40,245 nt of DNA from Limnothrix sp. CACIAM 69d (GCA_001913845.2 MKGP02000099.1:1-40245); one strand, 5' to 3'; positions 25,986 through 36,600 are shown, counted from the first letter of the stretch. The notes: generated by a model not told the origin, from the letters alone. Program-made: numbers and translations.

Positions 25986-26684
25986 ATGACTGTTTCCCCT
26001 CCCCGATCGCCCGCCGATTTACCCCCCGAGCCGGAGAATCGCCCGCTTCAGCCTCCCCGCCAAGACACGATCGCCCCGCTAGCCCTGGTGGAAACGGCCT
26101 TCTTGGCCAGCGCCGCCAGTCTCATTTGGTTAGTCAATTTCTATTTCCCCCTTGGGCCGGCGCTGCGGGTCTTTTTTTCCCTCCCGATCGCCTTGGTATA
26201 CCTCCGATGGGGATCCCGATCGGCCTGGATGGCGGCCACTGTGTCCGGACTCTTGCTATCGGTGCTGATGGGCCCGCCTCGCAGCATCCAATACGTAATG
26301 CCCTATGGACTTCTGGGGGTCTTGCTAGGCTGTCTATGGCGGCGTGGCGTGGGTTGGGGCCGTTCCATTGCCCTGGGAACGCTCCTGAGCGCCACGGGGC
26401 TGTTTTTCCGAATTGCGTTGGTTTCCACCCTGCTCGGGGATGATCTGTGGACCTATGTCACCGTACAGGTCACCGGCTTGCTGGAGTGGGGAGCCACCCG
26501 GTTGGGTCTGCTTTGGCGGCCGGAACTGGGAGCAGTTCAAGGGGCAACGGTTTTGATGATCCTGGTCAACGCAGCCGTGTATGTGTTCGCGGTGCATTTG
26601 GTCTCCTGGGCCGTCTTTGAGCGGTTGGGCCTGCGGTTGCCGCCGCCGCCGCGCTGGGTTCAAACCTTACTCGAGATAGACTAG
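25986..26684 (+). CDS. DUF2232 family membrane protein
   Basis: The protein has 232 residues. A cytoplasmic Pro-rich N-terminus (about 1-33) precedes roughly six hydrophobic helices, including LVETAFLASAASLIWLVNFY, LRVFFSLPIALVYLRWGSRSAW, MPYGLLGVLLGCLWRRGVGW and GATVLMILVNAAVYVFAVHLV. The spacing and the central PxxxLxxRxG-like LPIALVYLRWG segment fit DUF2232 (YybS-like), a fold resembling ECF-transporter S-components. The gene is 26 bases before a CobT-like gene, so a role in uptake of a cobalamin precursor is an attractive inference; no ECF A or T component is in the window. It probably shares a transcript with its three neighbours. Confidence 0.78.
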   Translation: MTVSPPRSPADLPPEPENRPLQPPRQDTIAPLALVETAFLASAASLIWLVNFYFPLGPALRVFFSLPIALVYLRWGSRSAWMAATVSGLLLSVLMGPPRSIQYVMPYGLLGVLLGCLWRRGVGWGRSIALGTLLSATGLFFRIALVSTLLGDDLWTYVTVQVTGLLEWGATRLGLLWRPELGAVQGATVLMILVNAAVYVFAVHLVSWAVFERLGLRLPPPPRWVQTLLEID

Positions 26685-26710
26685 GAACGCTTGATCAGGC
26701 GATCTGCGCT

Positions 26711-27958
26711 ATGGCAATGATGCAGCCACAGGATATTCAGCCATTGTCGATCGATCCATTGCCAGCGGATAACTGCGACTCGATGCTGCCCCCGTCGTTG
26801 CAAATTTTGGCGGGGGGCGATCGAGCACGCGCTTGGGTGCAATCACGACGCGGCCAACAACCGCTGTTTAGCTGTGTGTTGGGGTTCACGGAAACGGGGT
26901 TGATTCCGGGCATCTCTGCGGCCGGGGCCACTCCGGCCGATCGCCGCTACACGGCCCTGGCCGATGCGGAATTTTTGGTGAATGGGCCCAGGGGTAATCC
27001 GGCCTATCCGCTCCCTCCCTTGGCTGGGGGAGCCTCGCCGGTTTTGATTTCTCGGGCCGTTTTGGAGTCTCTCCACTGGCGATTGCGCGTGATCAATGCG
27101 GGGCTACAGGATTTGCCCTCCATTCCCCACATCCGCATGGGCGGACTGCCGGCCCGCTGTTTAAGCACGGGCTATGCGCTCGATCGGGCAGTGGTGGAGC
27201 AGCTCTTTGCGGCGGGCTATCGTTTGGGACAACAGCTCGCCACCGAAGGCAACCCCCTGCCGCCAGATTATTTGCTGATTTCTGAATGCGTTGTGGGCGG
27301 CACCAGCACGGCCTTGGCGGTCTTGTTGGGACTGGGGATTGATGCCACCAACCGGGTCAACAGCAGCCATATTTTCTGTAATCATGCCCAGAAATTGGAC
27401 TTGGCTCTTACGGGCTTGCGGCGATCGGGTCTGGGCGAGTGGCATCCCGATCGCCAATGCGTGCAAGGATCCCTGGATCAAGATCCGCTGGCCGTGGTGG
27501 CGGCGGTGGGCGACCCCATGCAGCCGGTGGCGGCGGGCATGGCCCTTGCGGCCAGCCAGATCAGCGGTGTGCTGTTGGCGGGAGGCACCCAAATGTTGGC
27601 GGTCTATGCCCTGGCTCGGGCGATCGCCCAACGCCGACAGTTGCCCTGGAAACCGGAGGCGATCGCCGTTGGCACGACCCGTTGGGTGGCCTACGATGCC
27701 AGCGGCGACACCATTGGCCTGGCCAAGGCGATCGCCCCACCGGAGGAAGAACCCATCCTGCTCGCAACTTTGCTGAATTTTGCCCAGTCCACTTGGACGC
27801 AATTACGGGCTTACGAAGCCGGATTTGTGAAGGAAGGAGTTGGGGCCGGCGGGGCGGCGATCGCGGCCAGTTGTGCCGCCGGTTGGGACAGTGAGCGCTG
27901 TCTCCAGGCCATTGAAGGGTTACTCAGTCGCTGGTCTACGGTGCTCCATAATCCCTAA
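26711..27958 (+). CDS. cobT: Nicotinate-nucleotide-dimethylbenzimidazole phosphoribosyltransferase-like protein (TIGR00303, CobT-like)
   Basis: The protein has 415 residues. It belongs to the cyanobacterial/archaeal CobT-like family, expected to activate the lower-ligand base to its alpha-ribotide for B12 or pseudo-B12 assembly. FSCVLGFTETGLIPGISAAGATP, RVINAGLQDLPSIPHIRMGG, ECVVGGTSTALAVLLGLGI and VGDPMQPVAAGMALAASQISGVLLAGGTQMLAVYAL are conserved blocks, and FVKEGVGAGGAAIA near the C-terminus carries the catalytic glutamate (EGVGAGG). Start is the ATG at 26711. Cyanobacteria often make pseudocobalamin with adenine, so the natural base is uncertain. It is last in a row with the acidic protein, the ASKHA protein and DUF2232. 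Confidence 0.88.
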   Translation: MAMMQPQDIQPLSIDPLPADNCDSMLPPSLQILAGGDRARAWVQSRRGQQPLFSCVLGFTETGLIPGISAAGATPADRRYTALADAEFLVNGPRGNPAYPLPPLAGGASPVLISRAVLESLHWRLRVINAGLQDLPSIPHIRMGGLPARCLSTGYALDRAVVEQLFAAGYRLGQQLATEGNPLPPDYLLISECVVGGTSTALAVLLGLGIDATNRVNSSHIFCNHAQKLDLALTGLRRSGLGEWHPDRQCVQGSLDQDPLAVVAAVGDPMQPVAAGMALAASQISGVLLAGGTQMLAVYALARAIAQRRQLPWKPEAIAVGTTRWVAYDASGDTIGLAKAIAPPEEEPILLATLLNFAQSTWTQLRAYEAGFVKEGVGAGGAAIAASCAAGWDSERCLQAIEGLLSRWSTVLHNP

Positions 27959-28009
27959 AATTCCCAAGGACTGTCACCCGATTGAATTGAAGATCGAGGG
28001 CAGGAATTT

Positions 28010-28417
28010 CTAGAGCAATCCCTCCAATCGCCGCCGGATCCGCTCCAGCTCGGCGGCACTCATGGATTCGGCATCCTCTTCATTCGGCGTGGGCGGCGCT
28101 TCCCCCTCCACTTGCCAACTCATTTCATCGGTCGATCGATTGGTTTCCATCGGGATCGCCAATTCCCCTTGGGCCACCAATTGGCACTCGTAGCCCGCTT
28201 CTTTGCAAAACTCCCGCACTTCGTCATCCTCGATCGGCTCCACGGTGGCCAGGGGAAAATCCTGAGCCTCCAACAAGCCCGCATAGCGAGTGGCATCGTC
28301 CTCGTCTTCAAACATCAGGACGCAGTTACGTTCCACACCTTCCCCATCTCGCAGCCAAATGCTGTAGATTCCTTCATTTTCGGTGCGGGCGTTGAAGAGC
28401 AGAACGAAGACGCGCAT
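28010..28417 (-). CDS. DUF3110 domain protein
   Basis: The protein has 135 residues. MRVFVLLFNARTENEGIYSIWLRDGEGVERNCVLMFEDEDDATRYAGLLEAQDFP is the DUF3110 core, found in cyanobacteria and plastid-bearing organisms and of unknown function. It is followed by CKEAGYECQLVAQGELAIP and an acidic, probably flexible C-terminal tail ending in a short helix (LERIRRRLEGLL). The start is the ATG at 28417; the open frame to 28462 is not conserved in type. It is convergent with the cobT-like gene and stands alone on its strand, about 200 bases past the c-di-GMP gene. Confidence 0.87.
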   Translation of the reverse strand: MRVFVLLFNARTENEGIYSIWLRDGEGVERNCVLMFEDEDDATRYAGLLEAQDFPLATVEPIEDDEVREFCKEAGYECQLVAQGELAIPMETNRSTDEMSWQVEGEAPPTPNEEDAESMSAAELERIRRRLEGLL

Positions 28418-28620
28418 AGTGAATCGTGAAATTGACCAAGGACACAACCCGATCGCCCACAAGGGTCGCAGCCAGCCAACGGGCGATCGGGCGGTTAGCG
28501 CCTATCATCTTAAGGGGTCTGGCGGTGGAATTTGCGAACAGCAGCATTTGCCAAATTTGCCAACCGCTATTTCACCCAGCTTCTGGCTGCCATTGATTCA
28601 CCCTTCCTGGGCCCGATCCC

Positions 28621-31395
28621 CTAAACCGACGAACTGGGGCAGGGCCCCGATCGGGGCTGGTCATGGCTCATCAAGCTTTGATTGATCACGCTTCGCCGCT
28701 CCTCTTCGACCAATCCAGGGCTTAAACCTTGGGTGAAGAACTGGTTCTCAATTTCCTGCGGCGGAAGCGGCTTGGCAAACCAATAGCCCTGGCCAAATTC
28801 ACAGCCCAATTGTTCCAGCCACCGCAATTGCTGCTGGGTTTCCACGCCTTCCGCCACCACATCCAAACCCAACTGATTACTGAGGGCCACGATCGTGCTG
28901 ACCACCTGGAAGTTACGGTTTCCCTTTTCCATTTGCCCCACGAACGATCGGTCAATTTTTAAGTAGTCAGCGGGCAAACGGTGCAAGTAGCTTAAGGATG
29001 AATAACCCGTCCCAAAATCATCAATGCTGATTTGAATGTGGTGACGTTTTAGCTCCGTCAACAGCTCGATCGTCTGATTAATATCTTCAATTAACATACT
29101 CTCTGTAATTTCCAGCGTTAGATAATGAGGCTCCAAACCCACCTCATCCAACGTTTGCAAGATTTCTGAAACCATCGTTGGTTTTCGCAACTCCTGCGCC
29201 GAAAGATTCACACTCATCTTTAAGGGTGCAAATTCCGGGAAAGACCGCTGCCAATGCAACAACTGTTGGCAAGCCTGGCGCAAAATCCACCGACTGAGCT
29301 GTTGAATCACGCCCGTTTCTTCCGCCACGGGAATGAATTCTGCCGGAGAAATCCAGCCCCGCGTTGCATGATGCCAACGGGCCAAAGCCTCGAAACCCAC
29401 CAATCGGCCTTTGGCTAAATTAATCACCGGTTGATAGTAAACCCGAAATTCTTCTTGGGTTAAAGCCTTGCGCAAATCGGTTTCCAAGGTCAGGCGATTA
29501 ATTGCCTGGTGATGCATTTCTGCTCCAAAAATCTTGTAGGTGCTGCGCCCCGACGACTTGGCGCGGTACATCGCAATATCCGCATCCCGCAACAGATCCG
29601 ATGGGTGATCGTAGTCGGCGCTGCCCAGCACAATGCCAATGCTGGCAGTAATCACAATTTCATAATCATCAATGGCGATCGGCTTTTCAAAGCTGCTGAG
29701 AATTCCCTCCGCCATGCGCACTGCCGCATCCAAGCTTTCCAAATCTTCTAAAAGAATCACAAACTCATCTCCCCCCACTCGGGCGAGAAAGTCACTAAAG
29801 CGCAAATAACTTTTGAGATTTTGGGCCATTTGCACGAGCAGGCGATCGCCAATTAAGTGCCCCAAACTATCGTTAATCACCTTGAACTGATCTAAATCTA
29901 AAAACAGCACCGCATAGCGATAACTGCTAACCCGCTTTGAACGGTTAATGGCCAACTCCAAGCGTTCCGTTAACAGCGATCGATTCGGCAAATTCGTCAG
30001 CAAATCATGTAGGGCATTGTGCAAAATTTGGGCTTCGGCTCGCTTCAGGGCGCTGATATCCGTCACCGTGCCCACATAGCCCACTACCTGATCTTGGGCA
30101 TCGTATTCCGCCACCACCTGTCCAAAAACCCAAGGTTCTTCGTGACAATCACTGCGCAAGCGATATTCCAACTGAAAGGGCCGTTGTTCATTCACAAATC
30201 GCTGCCATTCGTCTTGGAATTTCACCTGATCGTCCGGGTGAATGTAATCTAGCCAACCCATCCCCATGGCCGCTCGGGTGGAGTAACCCGTAATCTGCGA
30301 CCATCGTTGATTCACGTAAAGACATTGATGATTGGCATCCGTGCGGAAAATTCCAACGGGCACTGCATTGGCCAGGTTGATATAGCGCTGTTCGCTCTCC
30401 CGCAGCCGCACTTCCGTTTGTCGTCGTTCGTTTAGCTCCGTTTGCAATTGATGATAGGCCTGGGCCTGCTGAAGGGCGATCGCCAATTGTGTTGAAAGCT
30501 GTTTTAAAAATTCCTGTTCTTCCGTGGGCCAATGCTCTGAACTTTGGCAGTTAATGACGCTTAAAAATCCCCAGAGCTTGTCATTTTGCAAGATGGGCAC
30601 GGCAAGCTGTTGGCAGTGAGCGGTTCGCGGAAATTTTTCAGGACAATCGGTCATTAAATCCTGAAAATGCACCGTGGCATCATCGCCTTGTTCAAGCTGA
30701 TAGGCTTGCAGTCTGACGCGGCTCAGATGAATTTGGTCACGATCTTTTAAGAGCGGGGCCATGGTCGGATCCTGGGACGCGGCCACCACCGTGGCCACTT
30801 GGCTGTTGTGATCCGCAATTGAGGATTGTAATTGCCAAATGGCAACCGCACGGCACTGGAAGAGCTGTTGCACTTCTTGAACCGTGGTTTCAACAATTTC
30901 GTTGAAATCAAAGGACGCGCAGATTTGAGTAGCAATAATTGATAAAACCCGATCGCGCTCGGCCTTTGCTTGGAGCGCTGCGGTGCGGGTTTGGACTTGC
31001 TGTTCAAGATCAATATAGGTTTGTTTAATTCGCAACATTGACTGCACGCGCGCTCGCAGTTCAATGCCGTTAATGGGCTTAGTAATGAAGTCATCGGCCC
31101 CGGCCGCCATACAGCGGGCCAGGTCTTTTTTTTCCGTTAGCGCTGTGACAATGACGATCGGGACGGTGTGCCAATCGGGCATGGCTTTGATGCGAGCGCA
31201 AACCTCAATCCCATCCAACCCGGGCATCATCACATCCAACAGGATCACATCCGGTTGAAAGAGGTCTAGGGACTCAAGGGCATCAATGCCGTTGGAAACG
31301 TAGTGTAACTGGTAGGGGCGATCGCTCAGTAACGATTCAATGACATCGAAATTATCCGGCTCATCGTCAACTACCAGAACTGAACTGTAAGCCAT
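28621..31395 (-). CDS. Response regulator REC-GAF-PAS-GGDEF-EAL, bifunctional c-di-GMP enzyme
   Basis: The protein has 924 residues. It begins with a receiver domain (VVDDEPDN; phospho-acceptor Asp54 in VILLDVMMPG; Lys106 in ITKP). A helix leads to a GAF domain (about 150-310, including WQLQ and LWGFLSVINCQS), then PAS/PAC (333-450), GGDEF (about 455-620) and EAL (about 635-890). The cyclase site RVGGDEF (539-545) and the inhibitory I-site RFSD (532-535) are intact. So are the phosphodiesterase residues: EAL (669-671), LEITESM, DDFGTG, LKIDRSF and AEGVET. It may therefore both make and degrade c-di-GMP, switched by phosphorylation of the receiver. The receiver is a close paralogue of that in the 31531-32724 protein just upstream, arguing for one signalling module. 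Confidence 0.93.
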   Translation of the reverse strand: MAYSSVLVVDDEPDNFDVIESLLSDRPYQLHYVSNGIDALESLDLFQPDVILLDVMMPGLDGIEVCARIKAMPDWHTVPIVIVTALTEKKDLARCMAAGADDFITKPINGIELRARVQSMLRIKQTYIDLEQQVQTRTAALQAKAERDRVLSIIATQICASFDFNEIVETTVQEVQQLFQCRAVAIWQLQSSIADHNSQVATVVAASQDPTMAPLLKDRDQIHLSRVRLQAYQLEQGDDATVHFQDLMTDCPEKFPRTAHCQQLAVPILQNDKLWGFLSVINCQSSEHWPTEEQEFLKQLSTQLAIALQQAQAYHQLQTELNERRQTEVRLRESEQRYINLANAVPVGIFRTDANHQCLYVNQRWSQITGYSTRAAMGMGWLDYIHPDDQVKFQDEWQRFVNEQRPFQLEYRLRSDCHEEPWVFGQVVAEYDAQDQVVGYVGTVTDISALKRAEAQILHNALHDLLTNLPNRSLLTERLELAINRSKRVSSYRYAVLFLDLDQFKVINDSLGHLIGDRLLVQMAQNLKSYLRFSDFLARVGGDEFVILLEDLESLDAAVRMAEGILSSFEKPIAIDDYEIVITASIGIVLGSADYDHPSDLLRDADIAMYRAKSSGRSTYKIFGAEMHHQAINRLTLETDLRKALTQEEFRVYYQPVINLAKGRLVGFEALARWHHATRGWISPAEFIPVAEETGVIQQLSRWILRQACQQLLHWQRSFPEFAPLKMSVNLSAQELRKPTMVSEILQTLDEVGLEPHYLTLEITESMLIEDINQTIELLTELKRHHIQISIDDFGTGYSSLSYLHRLPADYLKIDRSFVGQMEKGNRNFQVVSTIVALSNQLGLDVVAEGVETQQQLRWLEQLGCEFGQGYWFAKPLPPQEIENQFFTQGLSPGLVEEERRSVINQSLMSHDQPRSGPCPSSSV

Positions 31396-31530
31396 GACTG
31401 CGTAATCATAAATGAGGGAAAGACAACGGAAGCAGAGATTCCCCCTATCTTAACCTGTTTCCCATATTGTCCCTGTGATCTCGTGCCTGCCATTAAAAGT
31501 TAATTGTCCAGTCATGAACAAGCACCAACC

Positions 31531-32724
31531 CTAAACTATGGCCATTTGAGGTTGAACTGCGAGGGGTAATTTTGCCGTCACCGTGGTTTCTTGATCCACA
31601 ACACTTTGGATCAGGAGTGAGCCACCATAGCGATCAATCAATTTTTGAACGATCGCCAACCCCAACCCAAGACCCTGTTGTTCATAACTGCGGCGCTCAA
31701 ATTGAATAAATGCTCCAATTTGGGCAATTTGCAATTCGGTCATGCCGCGCCCTTGATTCGTAATGGATAAGTACAACCAGGAATCCATTGGCTCCGTTTT
31801 GATCGTAATCGGCGTACCTGCCTGGGAAAACTTGATGGCATTGTCCAACAATTCTTCAACAATGGTTTGCAAATGCTTGATCGACATGGACAGTTGTGCA
31901 GTAGCCAAATCCAAAACCAAATCAGCCGATCGCTTGACCAAGTTAGTCTGAGATGCTGAAGCGTTGGCAATCCATTCCGCACTGTCAATGGTTTCCAGCG
32001 CAATCTCAGGAGTTGTCGATGCAACTTTAGCCACCATGCTCGAATTGCTCACCAATTTCAGACTACTATCACGAACGAGTTGAATGTAGTTAAGGTAGCG
32101 ACGACTAACCCGCTCTAGGCGCATGGTTGAGGTTTTAGCAAGTTGCAATAGCTCTGCGATTTCCTCATGATCCATATCCTCATGTTCCTCAATGAGGATG
32201 CCCAGAACACCAAAAATTCCATTTAAAGGGGTATTTAATTCATGAGGCAAACTCATTGACAAACTGCCTCGCAATTCATCAAGACTACCCTGAAGAATAT
32301 CGATCGTTCTTTCTTGTAATTGGGATAGTTCTTGGATGCTTTGATACTGCTGCCGAATGCGCAACATCGATTGCACTCGCGCTCTCAGTTCTGTGCTGTT
32401 AACCGGCTTGCTGATAAAGTCATCGGCTCCTGCTTGGATGCAGCGAGCAAGGTCTTCTTTGTCACTGAGAGCAGTGACCATGATAATTGGCACTGATTTC
32501 CATTCGGGCATCGCCTTAATTTTTTGGCAGGTGGTGATCCCATCTAGCTCGGGCATCATCACATCCAACAAAATCACATCGGGCTGGAAAACATGTAGAG
32601 ATTTCAGCGCCTCTAGACCATTCCAGGCATAGTGGAGTTGATAATCCCGATCGCTCAAAAAAGCTTCAATAACATCAAAGTTATCCGGCTCATCATCAAC
32701 AACTAAGATGGAAGGAATGGTCAT
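31531..32724 (-). CDS. Response regulator-histidine kinase hybrid (REC-HisKA-HATPase)
   Basis: The protein has 397 residues, starting at the second of two tandem ATGs, 6 bases after AGGAGG. The receiver domain has Asp54 (ILLDVMMPE) and Lys106 (ISKP) and is strikingly similar to the receiver of the c-di-GMP protein. A helical segment leads to the H-box SLPHELNTPLNG (His161). The ATPase domain has an N-box EELLDNAIKFS and a G2-box GLGLGLAIVQKL, but the G1-box reads TNQGRGM, with Asn where the adenine-contacting Asp (DxGxG) normally is. Such REC-first kinases are common in cyanobacteria, where a partner kinase can phosphorylate the receiver. The Asn may weaken ATP binding. It lies 135 bases from the c-di-GMP gene and 54 bases from the hybrid kinase. 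Confidence 0.9.
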   Translation of the reverse strand: MTIPSILVVDDEPDNFDVIEAFLSDRDYQLHYAWNGLEALKSLHVFQPDVILLDVMMPELDGITTCQKIKAMPEWKSVPIIMVTALSDKEDLARCIQAGADDFISKPVNSTELRARVQSMLRIRQQYQSIQELSQLQERTIDILQGSLDELRGSLSMSLPHELNTPLNGIFGVLGILIEEHEDMDHEEIAELLQLAKTSTMRLERVSRRYLNYIQLVRDSSLKLVSNSSMVAKVASTTPEIALETIDSAEWIANASASQTNLVKRSADLVLDLATAQLSMSIKHLQTIVEELLDNAIKFSQAGTPITIKTEPMDSWLYLSITNQGRGMTELQIAQIGAFIQFERRSYEQQGLGLGLAIVQKLIDRYGGSLLIQSVVDQETTVTAKLPLAVQPQMAIV

Positions 32725-32778
32725 CATTTGCCTCCTGCTATTCTGTGCTTTTCCAAGAGATTTCAGCGTCATGCCTCG

Positions 32779-33693
32779 CTACTTAGCAGCTAATAGCTCT
32801 TGGATCTTGACTGCTAGTTGCTTGAGCTTGATTGGCTTTGTGAAGTAGTCATTTGCACCCGCACTGAGACAGCGTTCTCGATCGCCTGGCATCGCCAACG
32901 CTGTGAGAGCAATTATCATTGTACTCGCCAGCTCTGGGGTTTGTCTAATTTGCTGCATTGCCGTTAAGCCATCCAGATTGGGCATTTGAATATCCATGAG
33001 GATGAGATCAGGGTGATGCAGTTTTGCCATCTCGATCGCTTGCACACCATCCTTTGCTAGCAGAATCTGATAATTTTTAGCCTTTAAGTAACTGGAAATG
33101 GTATTAACATTGGCTTCATTATCCTCCACCAGCAAGATCACAGGTGGGCGGGGTTGATCCATCGTGATTGCGGTTGGGGAGGCATCCAGTTGGGACGCAG
33201 GAATTGTTACTGGTGCATTCGCCAATTCCATCACCGGAAAACAAACTTCAAAGCAACTCCCAACCCCAACTTCACTGGTCACAGACACCAGACCCTGATG
33301 CATTTCCACCATGCGCTTCACTAGTGATAAACCCAGCCCGGTTCCAGCATATTGGCGACTGAGCGAGCTATCAATCTGGATAAAAGGTTTAAAGAGCTTT
33401 TCAAGATCAACAGCAGAAATTCCAATCCCTGTATCCGTTACCTTGAAGGAAATAAACGATGGGGAGCGCTTGGTGTTTTGGGCGTGCGCATCTTGGATTT
33501 CCGTAGACTGAGAATCAGAATTAGTAAAGTACTTTAAGGTGTTAATAGGTCGTTCAAAAATTTGCGAAACCGTTAAGGCCACTTGCCCTCCATCGGCAGT
33601 GAACTTAATGGCATTGCTCAACAAATTAATTAACACCTGACGCACTCGGCGCTCATCCACAAAAATATCCGGGAGGTTGGGCTGAATAGTCAC
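32779..33693 (-). CDS. C-terminal part of hybrid histidine kinase (HATPase_c-REC), in -1 frame relative to upstream part
   Basis: The protein has 304 residues if started at GTG 33693, whose GTG overlaps the stop of the upstream frame (GTGA). It begins directly with the N-box region of a kinase ATPase domain (INLLSNAIKFT), then DTGIGI (G1) and GTGLGLSLVKRMVEMHQG (G2). A linker leads to a receiver (VEDNEAN, DLILMDIQMPN, TKPI). It lacks any sensor or H-box part. Reading the upstream frame at -1 from the A AAA AAC site gives QIQLGVTIQPNLPDIFVDERR, joining the two parts seamlessly into a 1355-residue kinase. It is therefore the catalytic end of that protein, either by programmed frameshift or because the gene is broken or mis-sequenced. 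Confidence 0.85.
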   Translation of the reverse strand: MTIQPNLPDIFVDERRVRQVLINLLSNAIKFTADGGQVALTVSQIFERPINTLKYFTNSDSQSTEIQDAHAQNTKRSPSFISFKVTDTGIGISAVDLEKLFKPFIQIDSSLSRQYAGTGLGLSLVKRMVEMHQGLVSVTSEVGVGSCFEVCFPVMELANAPVTIPASQLDASPTAITMDQPRPPVILLVEDNEANVNTISSYLKAKNYQILLAKDGVQAIEMAKLHHPDLILMDIQMPNLDGLTAMQQIRQTPELASTMIIALTALAMPGDRERCLSAGANDYFTKPIKLKQLAVKIQELLAAK

Positions 33694-36600
33694 CCCAAGC
33701 TGAATTTGTTTTTTAGCGCCTGTTGCTTAACAAAGGTAATGGTTGCTTGACAGAGTTGATTGATTTGCGTAGGTGCTCGATTCAGAAGAATTTGACCTGA
33801 TTCAATTTTGGCCAAATCTAGAATGTCGTTAATTAGCTCCAACAAATGCGTGCCACTGCGCTCGATCGTTTTCAGAGCTTGCCCTTGGCGGTTATTAATT
33901 TCTCCATAAATTCCATCTTGAATGACCTCAGCCATGCCCAAAATTGCATTCAAAGGGGTACGCAATTCGTGGCTCATATTAGCCAAAAATTCATCCTTGA
34001 GCTTCGTGGCCCTGGCCAGTTGCAAATTGCTTTCTTGCAGTTGGGCATAGAGTTCTGATTGCTGAATAGCGATCGAGCATTGTTCAGCCAACCGTTGCAT
34101 AAATTCCACTTCTCCGGTACACCAATACCGTTGGGAACTGCACTGATGGGCAATTAACAGCCCCCACAGTTGATTAGATTTTTGCTCAATAATTGGCACG
34201 GCAAGCTTAGCTCGAATTTGCAGGGTTTGCATGAAGCTAGACAGGCAGTTAGCCAAATGCTCGTGATCCCGATCGGTAATGGTGCAAACATAACCATTCA
34301 TATATTTCTGATGGCAACTATCCGGGAACACCTCTGCACTAAATTCCATGCCCAAGAGGCTAGGGCAATGGTCAATCCGAGATTCAGCAACAATTTTGCC
34401 GCTACTTTGTTCATAGACCTTGTAAATTACGACTCGATCGGCAAATAGAATTTGTCGAGCCTCTTCCGCCGTATTGAACAAAACAGATTCCAATTCCAAG
34501 GATTGGCGAATTCGCCGGATCACAGAACTGAGCACTTTTTCCTTTTCAAATAATCGCCGAAACTGCTCCTCACTACTTTTGAGAGCTGTTGTTCGCTCCA
34601 GCACTTTCGCTTCCAAATCTTGGTTGAGTTGTTGCAGTGCTGCTTCCGATTTTTTCTGATTGGTAATATCCGTGATCGTGGTGATGTAGCCCACCACTTC
34701 TTCATGGTCGGAATATTCGGGCACAGATTGGGCCAACACCCAACAAACACCAGCTTGATAACGCTGAATTCGGTATTCCAGCGAAAAGGGCTGTTGTTGT
34801 TTGCGGTAATGACGCATTTCTTCAATCACCCAGGCGCGATCGTCCGGATGAATTGAGCGTTCCCAGCCAATTTGATGAATAACCCTCGCTGCCAGTCCCA
34901 AAATGTCACAGAATCGTTGATTAATATAAAGACTTTTGCCCTTTACGTTAGTTCGAATAATTCCTACGGGAATCGCTTTGGCTAAGCTGACATAGCGGCG
35001 CTCACTCGCTCGTAATTTTTCTTCGGTTTGTCGTCGTTCATGGAGTTCCATTTGCAGTTGTTCATAGGCCGTTGCCTGCTGAATGGCAATCTCCAAATGC
35101 ATGGCTAAGTGCTGCACCAGTTGAATATCTTCCGATCGCCAATAGCGCGGATGATTACTTTCCACAACGGCCAGCAGTCCCCAGAAATTTTCCTGCTGAA
35201 ACAGGGGAATCAAAATCTTGGCGCGCACTTGCAACCGTTCGAGCAATTGACGATGGCAAGGGGTCATTTGGGCGGCATAGATATCATTCACGACGCGCAC
35301 ATGGCCTTGCTTAGTCAGGGGGCTGAGTCCTTCCATAAAGCAGCAGTCTTTCACGGAGCTGCTGGGCACAGCCAAACTGGGATTTAGCAAAGCCACCGCT
35401 GCAATTACCATCGTTTGATCGGCTTGGAATTGCCAAATTTCGGCGCGATCGGACTGAACCAGGTTTCGCAGTTCTTGAACTGTAGAATTTAAAATTTCCG
35501 ATAAATTTAAAGACGATCGAATTTGGGAAGCCACATTAGCAATTAATCGATCGCGCTCCGCTTGCCGCTGCAAAGAAGCCGTGCGATCAATAATTTGTTG
35601 CTCTAACTCAGACGTTCGCTGCTCCAAAAGCGCCAATTTTTCTGCTTCCAACTGAGAAATCTTATGCTCTAGGCTAATGCCCCATTGATATAGCTCGGAG
35701 GAATTCAGCAGTTTCAAAATGCTCCGTTGAGTCACCAAACCCAAGAGCGATCCGTCATCACGCACCACCACCACCTGCTGAATATCCTGGCGGGTCATAA
35801 ATTGTTGCGTCAACAACAGCGAATCCTGAAGCTGAACCGGCTTTTCGATCGCCTGCATGACATCCTCAACAATCACCCGCTCCGCCGACAAACCGAGGGT
35901 CTGAAACTGAACCAAATCCGACTCAGTAATCACACCCACTGGTTTGGGAATCGGTGGATAGTCAGCCGCTAAGGTATCCGGCTCCTGGAGCTGCACCAGC
36001 ACCACACAATTCGTGTCCCGTTCCGCCATCAAACGAGTGATCTGAGCGATGCTAGCCCTAGTGGTTTCACAAACTACTTCAGTCACCAAAGCATCCGCAA
36101 CGGAGCGCGATCGCAACCAGTCCACCGGATTGGTAATTCGTCGCAATCCTTCATCATTCAACAACCCAACTAACTGCCCTTGATCATCCACTAAAGGTAG
36201 ATATTCCAGACCAAACTGATCCATTAAATTAATGGCAACCAGCGGATTTTTAAATTCCGATTGCCTTAAAACACAGGGAATGGGTGACATTACTTCGCCC
36301 ACTTTGACGCGATGAAGATCCATCCCTTTGGCCAGCAGCCGAATCACCGTGCGATCACTCAAAATTCCACAGAGCTGACCCCGATCGACCACCACCACAC
36401 AGCGAACCTCCGCAACCGGCAAATCAACCACCGCCACTTCGGAATTCAACGGCGAATGACCAGCTGCCCAAGGGTTGCGCTCCAAGCCACGGGCATCGCG
36501 ATCGCCCAAGGCTGAATTCAGTTCATCAACGGCCTGACTTGGATCGCTCGCTGAACCTGAAGCGGCCCCATTCATCAACGAGTCTGAAACATGTATTACC

